A DNA stretch of 64,000 bases from Bradyrhizobium sp. CCGUVB4N (GCF_024199945.1 NZ_JANADP010000001.1:2356001-2420000), one strand, 5' to 3'. Positions 26,556-35,441 are shown, counted from the first letter of the stretch. The notes: generated by a model not told the origin, from the letters alone. Numbers and translations: made by a program.

Positions 26556-29320
26556 CCAAGATTACGTTCGAGCTCGACGGCAAGCAGGTCGAGGCCAAGC
26601 CCGGCGAGACGATCTGGCAGGTCGCAAAACGTCAGGGTCGCGAGATTCCGCATCTCTGCTATTCGCCCGCGCCCGATTATCGCCCCGACGGCAATTGCCG
26701 CGCCTGCATGGTCGAGATCGAGGGCGAGCGCGTGCTGGCCGCGTCCTGCAAGCGCACGCCGTCGGTGGGCATGAAGGTGAAGACCGAATCCGCGCGTGCG
26801 GTGTCTGCCCAGAAGATGGTGATGGAGCTGTTGGTCGCCGACCAGCCGGCGCGTGAGACTAGCCATGACCCGGATTCGAAGTTCTGGCACTGGGCAGAAA
26901 CCACTGGTGTCACCGAGAGCCGCTTCCCCGCTGCCGAGCGTTGGGAAACCGACGCCAGCCATCCGGCGATGCGCGTCAATCTCGACGCCTGCATCCAGTG
27001 CGGCCTCTGCGTGCGCGCGTGCCGCGAGGTCCAGGTCAACGACGTCATCGGCATGGCCTACCGCAGTCATGGCTCGAAGATCGTGTTCGACTTCGACGAT
27101 CCGATGGGCGAGTCCACTTGCGTCGCTTGCGGAGAGTGCGTGCAGGCCTGTCCCACCGGTGCGCTGATGCCGGCGGTGATGCTCGACGACAAGCAGACCC
27201 GCGTGACCTACGCGGACAAGAAGGTGGATTCACTCTGCCCGTTCTGCGGCGTCGGCTGCCAGGTGACCTATGAGGTCAAGGACGACAAGGTGATCTATGC
27301 CGAGGGCCGCGACGGCCCCGCCAATCACAATCGTCTTTGTGTCAAGGGCCGTTTCGGTTTCGATTACATCCATCATCCGCATCGCCTGACAAAGCCGCTG
27401 GTGCGGCTGCCGAATGCGAAGAAGGATTCCAACGACCAGGTCGATCCCGCCAACCCCTTCACGCATTTTCGTGAAGCGAGCTGGGATGAAGCGCTCGACA
27501 TCGCAGCCAAAGGTCTCGTCAAGATCCGCGACGAGAAGGGTGTGAAGGCGCTGGCCGGCTTCGGGTCGGCCAAGGGATCGAACGAAGAGGCCTATCTGTT
27601 CCAGAAGCTGGTCCGCACCGGCTTCGGTTCGAACAATGTCGATCACTGTACGCGCCTGTGCCACGCCTCGTCGGTGGCGGCGCTGTTCGAGGGCCTGAGC
27701 TCGGGCGCGGTGTCGGCGCCGTTCTCGGCGGCGATGGATGCCGAGGTGATCTGGGTGATCGGCGCAAACCCGACCGTGAACCATCCGGTCGCGGCGACCT
27801 TCATGAAGAACGCGGTCAAGCAGAACGGCGCAAAGCTGTTCGTGATGGATCCGCGCCGGCAGACGCTGTCGCGTCATGCGACCAAGCATCTTCAGTTCAA
27901 GCCCGGCTCCGATGTCGCCATGCTGAATGCGATGATCAACACGATCATCACCGAAGGCCTGACCGACGACCAGTACATCGCCGGCTACACCGAGGGGTTC
28001 GAGGACCTCAAGGAGAAGATCAAGGAATTCACCCCGGAGAAGATGGAGGCGATCTGCGGCATCCCGGCACAGACGCTCCGCGAGGTGGCGCGAACCTATG
28101 CGCGCGCCAAATCATCGATCATCTTCTGGGGCATGGGCATCAGCCAGCACGTCCACGGCACCGACAATGCGCGCTGCCTGATCGCGCTGGCGCTGATCAC
28201 CGGCCAGGTCGGCCGGCCCGGCACCGGGCTGCATCCGCTGCGCGGCCAGAACAACGTGCAGGGCGCCTCCGACGCCGGCCTGATCCCGATGTTCCTGCCG
28301 GACTACCAGCCCGTCGGCCGCGACGATCTACGCGGCAGTTTCGAAAAGCTCTGGCAGCAGGAGCTCGATCCCGTGCGCGGCCTGACCGTGGTCGAGATCA
28401 TGAATGCGATTCACGCCGGCGAGATCACGGGCATGTATATCGAGGGCGAGAACCCCGCGATGTCCGACCCCGATCTCCAGCATGCGCGCCAGGCGCTCGC
28501 GATGCTCGATCATCTCGTAGTGCAGGATCTCTTTGTCACCGAGACCGCGTTCCATGCCGACGTCATCCTGCCGGCGTCTGCTTTTGCGGAGAAGGACGGC
28601 TCCTTCACCAACACCGACCGCCGCGTCCAGCTCGCGCGTCAGGTGATCAAGCCGCCGGGCGATGCGCGGCAGGATCTCTGGATCATTCAGGAGATCGGCA
28701 AGCGCATGGGCCTGCCGTGGAATTATTCCGGCCCGGGGGATGTCTATACCGAGATGGCGGAACTGATGCCGTCGCTCAAGAACATCAGCTGGGAGCGCCT
28801 GGTGCGCGAAGGCGCCGTCACCTATCCGGCCGATGATCCGAACAAGCCGGGCAACGAGATCATCTTCACCACGGGATTTCCGACCGCGAGCGGTCGCGGC
28901 AAGATCGTGCCGGCCCATGTCATTCCGCCGGACGAGGTGCCCGACGACGAATATCCGATGGTGCTCTCGACCGGCCGCGTGCTGGAGCACTGGCACACCG
29001 GCTCGATGACGCGTCGCGCCCAGGTGCTCGACCAGATCGAGCCCGAGGCGGTCGCATTCATGTCGCCGAAGGACATGCGCAAGAAGAAGCTGGTGCCCGG
29101 CGATTTCATTCGGCTCGAGACCCGCCGCGGCGCCGTCGAGGTCAAGGTCCGTTCCGACCGCGACGTGCCGGAGAACATGGTGTTCATGCCGTTCTGCTAC
29201 GCAGAGGCGGCAGCGAACTTGCTGACCAACCCGGCACTCGACCCGTTCGGCAAGATCCCGGAATTCAAGTTCTGCGCCGCGAGAGCCGAACGCGCGGAGA
29301 TGCGGGACGCGGCGGAGTAG
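26552..29320 (+). CDS. formate dehydrogenase catalytic (alpha) subunit, Mo/W-bis-MGD type
   Basis: 922 residues. An N-terminal [2Fe-2S] domain (Cys36, 49, 52, 66) is followed by two [4Fe-4S] ferredoxin motifs (Cys147/150/153/157 and Cys190/193/196/200). The bis-MGD oxidoreductase domain begins with its own cluster site (Cys229/232/236/263). The metal ligand is Cys370 in 'VDHCTRLCHASSV', followed by the conserved His; there is no selenocysteine. It oxidises formate to CO2, or reduces CO2. Homologues are Mo (FdsA) or W (Methylorubrum Fdh1A) enzymes. The tupA gene upstream makes tungsten plausible but unproven. Soluble: no signal peptide. Confidence 0.94.
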   Translation: MTKITFELDGKQVEAKPGETIWQVAKRQGREIPHLCYSPAPDYRPDGNCRACMVEIEGERVLAASCKRTPSVGMKVKTESARAVSAQKMVMELLVADQPARETSHDPDSKFWHWAETTGVTESRFPAAERWETDASHPAMRVNLDACIQCGLCVRACREVQVNDVIGMAYRSHGSKIVFDFDDPMGESTCVACGECVQACPTGALMPAVMLDDKQTRVTYADKKVDSLCPFCGVGCQVTYEVKDDKVIYAEGRDGPANHNRLCVKGRFGFDYIHHPHRLTKPLVRLPNAKKDSNDQVDPANPFTHFREASWDEALDIAAKGLVKIRDEKGVKALAGFGSAKGSNEEAYLFQKLVRTGFGSNNVDHCTRLCHASSVAALFEGLSSGAVSAPFSAAMDAEVIWVIGANPTVNHPVAATFMKNAVKQNGAKLFVMDPRRQTLSRHATKHLQFKPGSDVAMLNAMINTIITEGLTDDQYIAGYTEGFEDLKEKIKEFTPEKMEAICGIPAQTLREVARTYARAKSSIIFWGMGISQHVHGTDNARCLIALALITGQVGRPGTGLHPLRGQNNVQGASDAGLIPMFLPDYQPVGRDDLRGSFEKLWQQELDPVRGLTVVEIMNAIHAGEITGMYIEGENPAMSDPDLQHARQALAMLDHLVVQDLFVTETAFHADVILPASAFAEKDGSFTNTDRRVQLARQVIKPPGDARQDLWIIQEIGKRMGLPWNYSGPGDVYTEMAELMPSLKNISWERLVREGAVTYPADDPNKPGNEIIFTTGFPTASGRGKIVPAHVIPPDEVPDDEYPMVLSTGRVLEHWHTGSMTRRAQVLDQIEPEAVAFMSPKDMRKKKLVPGDFIRLETRRGAVEVKVRSDRDVPENMVFMPFCYAEAAANLLTNPALDPFGKIPEFKFCAARAERAEMRDAAE

Positions 29321-29362
29321 CGTCTTTCTGGTGTTTGACGCGACGGCTTGGCCAACCAACCG

Positions 29363-29493
29363 CTGTCGTCCCGGCGAACGCCGGGACCCATACCGCGTGG
29401 TCCATCAATTGCTGACGGTCGCAGTCCCGGACTACAAGCCTTAGCCAAACTCCTTCCTGGGGTTATGGGTCCCGGCGTTCGCCGGGACGACAG
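29363..29493. repeat. palindromic repeat element with 30-bp perfect inverted arms
   Basis: Arm 29363-29392 is the exact reverse complement of arm 29464-29493. Each arm contains its own palindrome CCCGGCGAACGCCGGG or the reverse of it, so local hairpins can also form. The ~70-base middle is unremarkable. It lies between the formate dehydrogenase operon and ybaK, and may act as transcription terminator. I associate this type of sequence with dispersed repeats of Bradyrhizobium-type genomes; this window has one copy. Confidence 0.8.
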
Positions 29494-29547
29494 CTACACG
29501 TGCCGCGGCCTATGCCGCTTCGCCGCTGACGGTGCTACACATCGCCC

Positions 29548-30021
29548 ATGTCCAAGGTCACTCCCGCCACCCGCGCACTCACAGCTGCCCGCGTTGCCTT
29601 CACCGTTCACGCTTACGACTATGATCCCGATGCCGAAAGCATCGGCCTCCAGGCCGCCGCGGCGCTCGGCGAAGACCCGGCTCGCGTCCTGAAGACGCTG
29701 ATGGCGCTGGTGGACGGCAAGCCGGTTTGCGTGATCGTTCCGTCCGACCAGGAAGTCTCGATGAAGAAACTCGCCGCTTCCATGAGTGGCAAGTCGGCGC
29801 AGATGATGAAACCGCCGGAGGCCGAGCGTGTCACCGGCTACAAGGTCGGCGGTATCAGCCCGTTCGGGCAGCGCAAGCCGGTCCGCACCGTGATCGAGCA
29901 GAGCGCGCTCGCGCATGCTCTGGTCTATCTCAATGGCGGCCAGCGTGGCTTGCAGGTGCGGATGAAGCCGACCGATGTGCGCGATGTGGTGAAGGCGGTG
30001 GTGGCGGACGTGCTGGCGTGA
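29548..30021 (+). CDS. ybaK: Cys-tRNA(Pro) deacylase, YbaK/EbsC type
   Basis: 157 residues, the usual length. Landmarks of the YbaK editing domain: 'RVLKTLMALVDGKPVCVIVPSDQEVSMKKLA' (with the conserved Lys of 'KTL') and 'TGYKVGGISPFGQRKPVRTVIEQ' (the GGxSPxG loop). The enzyme hydrolyses Cys mischarged on tRNA-Pro. It is monocistronic as far as the sequence shows. Confidence 0.92.
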   Translation: MSKVTPATRALTAARVAFTVHAYDYDPDAESIGLQAAAALGEDPARVLKTLMALVDGKPVCVIVPSDQEVSMKKLAASMSGKSAQMMKPPEAERVTGYKVGGISPFGQRKPVRTVIEQSALAHALVYLNGGQRGLQVRMKPTDVRDVVKAVVADVLA

Positions 30022-30103
30022 CGGCACTCGAGAAAACAGAGAAAGGTTGGCGTCCTGCGCCCGCGTTCTCTCTCGGGATGCCAAGGTCGGGTATGGGAGC
30101 GAC

Positions 30104-30241
30104 ATGGACTTGTCTAGCATTTCCGATTTGGATCATTTAATCCTCAAGATCCGCCAGAGCGCCAATCCGGCTCTGTGGAAACGCGCAATTTCGCAGACAA
30201 GCAGAATCAAAGAGCTTTCAAAGGCAATGAAACGACCGTAG
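30104..30241 (+). CDS. possible small protein (45 aa)
   Basis: 45 residues starting MDLSSISDLDHLILKIRQSAN, preceded by GGGAGCGAC before the ATG. Composition is helical with a basic end ('SRIKELSKAMKRP'). The DNA is less G+C-rich than the neighbours. It lies 13 bases before the patatin gene and could be co-transcribed. I recognise no family; a leader peptide or chance ORF remains possible. Confidence 0.4.
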   Translation: MDLSSISDLDHLILKIRQSANPALWKRAISQTSRIKELSKAMKRP

Positions 30242-30254
30242 CAAATCAGATGGG

Positions 30255-31337
30255 ATGCCGATGGCCTCCATGGATGCGAGTGCGGAGCGGAACGCCGGGG
30301 AGCGGCTTGAGCCAACCTCCAACCAGGTCAGGAAGATCAACCTTGCGCTTCAGGGAGGTGGCGCGCATGGCGCCTTTACCTGGGGTGTACTCGATCGGCT
30401 GCTGGACGAAGAGAAATTGGCCTTTGATGGACTGAGTGCGACCAGCGCCGGCGCGATGAATGCCGCGGCCTTCGCATACGGGTTGACGGTTGGCGGTCGT
30501 GATGGCGCGCACAAGGCGCTCACCGACTATTGGAAGCGTGTCAGTGAGGCAGCGAGGCGTGGGCCGTTGCAGCCGAGTCCGTTCGACCGGATGCTGGGCG
30601 ATCACAAGCTGTCATGGTCGCCGATATTCTCAATGATCGGCTTCGTGACACGCATGCTCTCGCCCTATCAATTCAACCCGATCAACTACAACCCTTTACG
30701 TGAGGTGGTCGAGCAGTCGATCGATTTTGGCGTATTGCAACGAGCGAACTGTCCGGTCAAACTCTTCCTGTCAGCGACCAATGTTCGCACTGGCAAGGTG
30801 AAGATCTTTGCGGAAAAGGAGATCTCGGTCGATGCAGTGATGGCTTCGGCCTGCCTCCCAACTATGTTTCATGCGGTGGAGATCGACGGTGAAGCCTATT
30901 GGGACGGCGGTTATATGGGGAATCCCGCAATTTTCCCGCTGATTTACAACTGCGAGAGCGCCGACACCGTCATTGTCCACATCAACCCGTTGCTGCGCAC
31001 AGATGTGCCCCGCACGGCCGACGATATCCTCAACCGCATCAACGAGATCAGCTTCAACTCGTCCCTGATGCGGGAGATGCGCGCGATCGGCTTCGTCACC
31101 AGCCTGATCAGGCAAAAGCGTGTCACGGATGGCGGGCTGAAGAACGTGCTGATCCACAGCATCTCGGATGACGGCTTCATGGGCGCGCTCACGCCAACCA
31201 GCAAGTACAACGCCGACTGGGATTTCCTGATTTTTCTTCGCGATCAGGGCCGCAAATGCGCGGACGACTGGCTCGCGAAGAACTTCGTCAAACTCGGCGT
31301 CGAATCCTCGGTGGACCTCGATAAGATCTACCTGTGA
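30255..31337 (+). CDS. patatin-like phospholipase
   Basis: 360 residues. The oxyanion loop is 'ALQGGGAHGAFTWGVLDRLL'. The nucleophile elbow is 'LSATSAGAMNAAAF' (Ser of A-x-S-x-G rather than G-x-S-x-G). The catalytic Asp lies in 'YWDGGYMGNPAIFPLI'. The family hydrolyses acyl chains from lipids or polyhydroxyalkanoate-related substrates. There is no signal peptide, so it is probably cytoplasmic or membrane-peripheral. The start is ambiguous among ATGs at 30255, 30261 and 30270. Confidence 0.88.
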   Translation: MPMASMDASAERNAGERLEPTSNQVRKINLALQGGGAHGAFTWGVLDRLLDEEKLAFDGLSATSAGAMNAAAFAYGLTVGGRDGAHKALTDYWKRVSEAARRGPLQPSPFDRMLGDHKLSWSPIFSMIGFVTRMLSPYQFNPINYNPLREVVEQSIDFGVLQRANCPVKLFLSATNVRTGKVKIFAEKEISVDAVMASACLPTMFHAVEIDGEAYWDGGYMGNPAIFPLIYNCESADTVIVHINPLLRTDVPRTADDILNRINEISFNSSLMREMRAIGFVTSLIRQKRVTDGGLKNVLIHSISDDGFMGALTPTSKYNADWDFLIFLRDQGRKCADDWLAKNFVKLGVESSVDLDKIYL

Positions 31338-31508
31338 TATCAGACCCATCCCGGCGCCATGCCCTGCCTCAGCTTTGGGCCCAATTGCAGAAGTCTACGT
31401 TGTTGACAGGCTGCCGCTGGGGCAGGAAGGATGGACTGCCACAGTACGACAACGACTGTGTGATATTGACTTGCGCTTACGTTTGCGCCCGAAAGGTCGA
31501 GGTGTCAG

Positions 31509-31904
31509 ATGTCATTGCGTGGAGTGATCCGCAAATCGGACCGGACTGTACTGGGTAGTGTGGCCGACGTCCAATTGCAGCTCAGTCGCGCTTTTTCTGG
31601 GGTTCGGTTTGTTTACCTGGCCGAGGAATCATCGGTTGCGATCGAGGCTCGAAAACACATGTCTCTTGCGCTGCGGCTCTGGCTTATGTTGTTCGGAGTA
31701 GACGGACGCTATCCTTGTTGCAATGGCTACTGGGAGCGTGCGGAGAATCTGGGCGGCGGCGCGATTCAATTCTATTTCGAGACGGATGGGCCCGTTCGAT
31801 ATGTCAGCGCGACTGCTTATGGCAGAACCCAGGGCTTCGACGCCCTATTCGACGAATTGGAAAAGAGCACTGGTTGGAAGATCAACTACGGCTTCTTTTC
31901 TTGA
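31509..31904 (+). CDS. hypothetical protein
   Basis: 131 residues (MSLRGVIRKSDRTVLGSVADVQ...), preceded by GAGGTG at short spacing. Central part 'YPCCNGYWERAENLGGGAIQFYFETDGP' and end 'EKSTGWKINYGFFS'. It looks like a small globular alpha/beta protein. The surrounding DNA (about 31.3-32.0 kb) is noticeably less G+C-rich, with codon choice unlike the neighbours, suggesting recent acquisition. No family recognised. Confidence 0.5.
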   Translation: MSLRGVIRKSDRTVLGSVADVQLQLSRAFSGVRFVYLAEESSVAIEARKHMSLALRLWLMLFGVDGRYPCCNGYWERAENLGGGAIQFYFETDGPVRYVSATAYGRTQGFDALFDELEKSTGWKINYGFFS

Positions 31905-32030
31905 CGGACAGATTGCCGTTCGCACACGCGTTTAGAGACAAATGTCGGCGAGGGTCATAACCAGTCGATATCGACCAAGCGGGTCGACTTCCGCTAAACC
32001 CGCGGAAGCTGACCTTCATGCGCAAACGCC

Positions 32031-32726
32031 CTACTGCTTCTGCAGCAGCTTGAGCCGGCAGCGCAGCGCCTCGCGAATGTGGGCGCGCGCGAGCTGCTCG
32101 GCCTTGTCGCCGTCGCGCGCCGCGATGGCCTCGATGATGCCCTGGTGCTCGCCATGGCTGGTCGAGGGGCGGCCCGTCACCGTGAAGGTCGTGGGGCCGA
32201 GCAGGGCGATCCAGTCCTGCAGCTCGCGCGAGGCATTGTCGAGATAGCGGTTGCGCGCGGCGCGGCAGATCGCCTCGTGGAAGGCGCGGTTGAGCCTTGC
32301 CATTTCTCCGGCCATCTCGGCGGCATCGGCCTCGGATGCCTCGACAAAGGCCTGCTCGATATCCCTGAGTGCGTCGATCTCTGGTGCGGAGGCGTGCTCC
32401 GCGGCGAGGCGCGCGGCGGCGCCTTCCATGATCTCGCGCATGGCGTAGAGCTCAAGCACCTCCGAGATGTCGAGGTTGCGCACGATCAGCCCGCGGCCGC
32501 CGGCGGGCTCAACGAAGCCGCGTGCGGCGAGCCGGCCAAGCGCCTCCCGCACCGGTGTGCGGCTGACCTTCAGCCGTTGCGCGACCTCTTCCTCGCGCAG
32601 GCGATCGCCGGCGCGGTAGCTGCCGGCCTGAAGGGCCTCGCAGAGCGAGCGGAACACCGCTTCGCCCAGCGCGACGCCACCGCCGCGTGCGATCGATCCG
32701 CCTGCCTTTGCCGGGCGTCTGGCCAT
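32031..32726 (-). CDS. GntR family regulator (FCD type), probable regulator of tcuAB
   Basis: 231 residues. The N-terminal winged helix reads 'SYRAGDRLREEEVAQRLKVSRTPVREALGRLAARG', followed by 'GRGLIVRNLDISEVLELYAMREIMEGAAARLAAEH', the start of the all-helical FCD effector domain. GAGGAAT precedes the ATG at 32726; the upstream extension to 32996 is not needed. It is divergent from tcuAB, with a palindromic site between. FCD domains bind carboxylates, which fits a tricarballylate or related tricarboxylate inducer. Confidence 0.88.
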   Translation of the reverse strand: MARRPAKAGGSIARGGGVALGEAVFRSLCEALQAGSYRAGDRLREEEVAQRLKVSRTPVREALGRLAARGFVEPAGGRGLIVRNLDISEVLELYAMREIMEGAAARLAAEHASAPEIDALRDIEQAFVEASEADAAEMAGEMARLNRAFHEAICRAARNRYLDNASRELQDWIALLGPTTFTVTGRPSTSHGEHQGIIEAIAARDGDKAEQLARAHIREALRCRLKLLQKQ

Positions 32727-32793
32727 GATTCCTCGGGCTCGCAATGCGCATCCTGCCCATGCAGAGATGCGGCTTGCATCGCGTCTGTATATC

Positions 32794-32805
32794 TTTGTAT
32801 ACAAA
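32794..32805. promoter_or_regulatory. candidate GntR operator between the GntR gene and tcuA
   Basis: Perfect 12-base palindrome TTTGTATACAAA, 68 bases upstream of the regulator start and 79 bases upstream of tcuA. GTATAC-centred palindromes are typical of FCD-class GntR sites. It lies in an A+T-rich island, as expected for a shared divergent promoter. Confidence 0.6.
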
Positions 32806-32884
32806 AGTACGCAATGGCTGCCAGCCTTGACCGGGGCTGCCTGCGGGCAGAATGTCTCTAACTTCATCGCATCGGACTGACGGT

Positions 32885-34276
32885 ATGAGCGGCAAATACG
32901 ATGTGCTGGTGATCGGCGGCGGCAACGCAGCGCTGTGCGCGGCGATCGCGGCGCGCCGCGGCGGCGCCTCGGTGCTGGTGCTCGAAGGTGCGCCAAAGTT
33001 CTATCGCGGCGGCAACACCCGCCACACCCGCAACATGCGCTGTGCCCATGACGCCGCGACCGAAATCCTGACCGGTCCCTACACCGAGGATGAGTTTTGG
33101 GAGGATCTGCTGCGCGTCACCGGCGGCCAGACCGACGAGGTGCTCGCCCGCCATATGATCCGGGAGTCCAAGGACATCCTGAACTGGATCGTGGAACAGG
33201 GCGTGCGCTGGCAGCCCTCGCTCGGCGGTACTCTGAGCCTCGGCCGCACCAACTCCTTTTTCCTCGGCGGCGGCCGCGCCATGCTGAACGCGCTTTATCT
33301 GACCGCCGAGCGGCTCGGCGTCGACGTCGAATATGACGCCGAGGTCACCGATCTCGTGATCGAAGACGGCATGTTTCTCGCCGCGCGCCTGAAGCGGCCG
33401 ATCAACGGCGAGGCCGAGGTCCGCGCGACGTCGCTGGTTGCCGCCGCCGGCGGGTTTGAGGCGAACATCGAATGGTTGAAGCAATATTGGGGCGAGGCCG
33501 CCGACAATTTCCTGATCCGCGGCACGCCCTACAATCGCGGCTCGATCCTGAAGATGCTGCTCGACAAGGGCGTGCAGGAGGTCGGCGATCCCACCCAGTG
33601 CCATGCGGTTGCGATCGATGCCCGCGCGCCGAAATTCGACGGCGGCATCATTACGCGGCATGACTCCGTCGTGTTCGGCATCGTCGTCAACAAGCATTCG
33701 CAGCGCTTCTACGACGAAGGCGAGGATATCTGGCCGAAGCGTTACGCGATCTGGGGGCGGCTGGTTGCAGCCCAGCCCGACCAGCTCGCCTACATCATCT
33801 TTGACTCCACCGTCGTCACTTCGTTCATGCCGACGCTGTTCCCGCCGATCGCCGGGCAGACGATCGCCGAGCTTGCCGGCAAGCTGACGCTCGATCCGGC
33901 CGCGCTGGAAAAGACCATCACCGAATTCAACGCCGCGGTGCGGCCCGGCACGTTCGATCACACCATTCTGGATGATTGCCGCACCGAAGGCATCACGCCG
34001 CAAAAGACGCACTGGGCGCGCAAAATCGACACGCCGCCTTATCTCGCCTATCCGGTGCGGCCTGGCATCACCTTCACCTATCTCGGCACGCGTGTGAACA
34101 AGGAGGCGCGGATGCTGATGGCAGACGGCAAGCCGTCGGCCAACATGTTCGCAGCCGGCGAGATCATGGCGGGCAATGTGCTCGGCAAGGGGTATGCCGC
34201 CGGCATGGGCATGACCATCGGCAGCGTGTTCGGGCGGATCGCAGGACGGGAAGCGGCGAAACATGCACGGAACTAG
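32885..34276 (+). CDS. tcuA: FAD-dependent tricarballylate dehydrogenase
   Basis: 463 residues. The N-terminal dinucleotide motif is 'YDVLVIGGGNAALCAAIAAR', followed by 'GGNTRHTRNMRCAHDA' and the C-terminal FAD/substrate region 'TYLGTRVNKEARMLMADGKPSANMFAAGEIMAGNVLGKGYAAGMGMTIGS'-type pattern of the succinate dehydrogenase/fumarate reductase flavoprotein family. TcuA oxidises tricarballylate to cis-aconitate. The start at ATG 32885 precedes the FAD motif; an in-frame ATG at 32852 is also available. The 3' end overlaps tcuB by 14 bases. Confidence 0.88.
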   Translation: MSGKYDVLVIGGGNAALCAAIAARRGGASVLVLEGAPKFYRGGNTRHTRNMRCAHDAATEILTGPYTEDEFWEDLLRVTGGQTDEVLARHMIRESKDILNWIVEQGVRWQPSLGGTLSLGRTNSFFLGGGRAMLNALYLTAERLGVDVEYDAEVTDLVIEDGMFLAARLKRPINGEAEVRATSLVAAAGGFEANIEWLKQYWGEAADNFLIRGTPYNRGSILKMLLDKGVQEVGDPTQCHAVAIDARAPKFDGGIITRHDSVVFGIVVNKHSQRFYDEGEDIWPKRYAIWGRLVAAQPDQLAYIIFDSTVVTSFMPTLFPPIAGQTIAELAGKLTLDPAALEKTITEFNAAVRPGTFDHTILDDCRTEGITPQKTHWARKIDTPPYLAYPVRPGITFTYLGTRVNKEARMLMADGKPSANMFAAGEIMAGNVLGKGYAAGMGMTIGSVFGRIAGREAAKHARN

Positions 34277-35369
34277 AATTCTGGACGAAGCCGACCGTCT
34301 GATGACGGTCTGCAATTCCTGCCGGTATTGCGAGGGTCTTTGCGCGGTATTTCCCGCGATGGAGATGCGCCGCGCCTTCTCCGACGGCGATCTCAACTAC
34401 CTCGCCAACCTCTGCCATTCCTGCGGCGCCTGCTACGTCGACTGCCAGTTCTCGCCACCGCACGAGTTCAACGTCAACGTCCCGAAGACGCTGGCGGTCG
34501 CGCGCGCCGAATCTTATGCCGCTTATGCCTGGCCGCAGGCGCTGTCCGGCGCCTTCGCACGCAACGGCCTCGTCATCAGCATCGTCGCTGCACTGAGCAT
34601 GGCGGCCTTCATCTTCGGCTTTGCGGCCCTGAACGATCGCAGCGTGCTGCTCGGCGTGCACACCGGTCCTGGCGCCTTCTATAAGCTGATGCCGCACAAT
34701 GCGATGGCCGTGCTGTTCAGCGCTGCCTTTCTCTATGCGATCCTCGCACTGGTCATGAGCGTCCGCGCGTTCTGGCGCGACATCGGCACGCCGATCGGCG
34801 GGCGGGCTGATGGTGGCTCCATTTTCCAGGCCATCCGGGACGCCGGTGAGCTGCGCTATCTCCATGGCGGCGGGGTCGGCTGCTACAACGAGGACGACAC
34901 GCCGACCGATCGTCGCAAGTTTTTCCATCATTTGACGTTCTATGGCTTCCTGCTGTGCTTTGCCGCGACCTCGGTCGCTACGCTGTACCACTATCTTCTC
35001 GGCCGCGAGGCGCCGTATCCGTTGTGGGATCTGCCCGTGGTGCTCGGCACCCTCGGCGGCATCGGGCTCGTCGTTGGTCCGATTGGCCTGTTCCTCGCGA
35101 AAACGCGCCGCGATCCGGCCCTGCTCGACGAGAACCGTTACGGCATGGATGTCGGCTTCATCGCCATGCTGTTCCTGACCGGCTTCACCGGCATGCTGCT
35201 TCTGCTCCTGCGCGAGACTCCGGCCATGGGGCCGCTGCTGGCGCTGCATCTCGGTGCGGTGTTCGCGCTGTTCATCACCATGCCCTATGGCAAGTTCGTG
35301 CACGGCATCTATCGCTTCGCGGCGCTGGTGCGCTACGCTCAGGAGCGGCGCAGCGAAGCCGGCTCTTGA
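34263..35369 (+). CDS. tcuB: tricarballylate utilisation 4Fe-4S membrane protein TcuB
   Basis: 368 residues. Two N-terminal Cys clusters ('CNSCRYCEGLCAVFP' and 'CHSCGACYVDCQFSPPHEF') are followed by about six membrane segments with conserved His residues that could ligate heme. TcuB re-oxidises the FADH2 of TcuA and passes electrons to the quinone pool. It overlaps tcuA, forming a two-gene operon; the transporter tcuC is not in the window. Confidence 0.9.
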   Translation: MHGTRILDEADRLMTVCNSCRYCEGLCAVFPAMEMRRAFSDGDLNYLANLCHSCGACYVDCQFSPPHEFNVNVPKTLAVARAESYAAYAWPQALSGAFARNGLVISIVAALSMAAFIFGFAALNDRSVLLGVHTGPGAFYKLMPHNAMAVLFSAAFLYAILALVMSVRAFWRDIGTPIGGRADGGSIFQAIRDAGELRYLHGGGVGCYNEDDTPTDRRKFFHHLTFYGFLLCFAATSVATLYHYLLGREAPYPLWDLPVVLGTLGGIGLVVGPIGLFLAKTRRDPALLDENRYGMDVGFIAMLFLTGFTGMLLLLLRETPAMGPLLALHLGAVFALFITMPYGKFVHGIYRFAALVRYAQERRSEAGS

Positions 35370-35441
35370 GGGGCGTGCAGGGCTGACGTATCTCTTGCGC
35401 GGTTCGCGCGATGCGCGAATCGCCTGGGAGAGCCTGCGCTC

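Noticed and set aside
29348..29692. Plus-strand 114-codon ORF over the repeat ('SSRRTPGPIPRG', 'MGPGVRRDDS')
   Set aside because: It is the translation of the palindromic repeat arms and overlaps ybaK in another frame.
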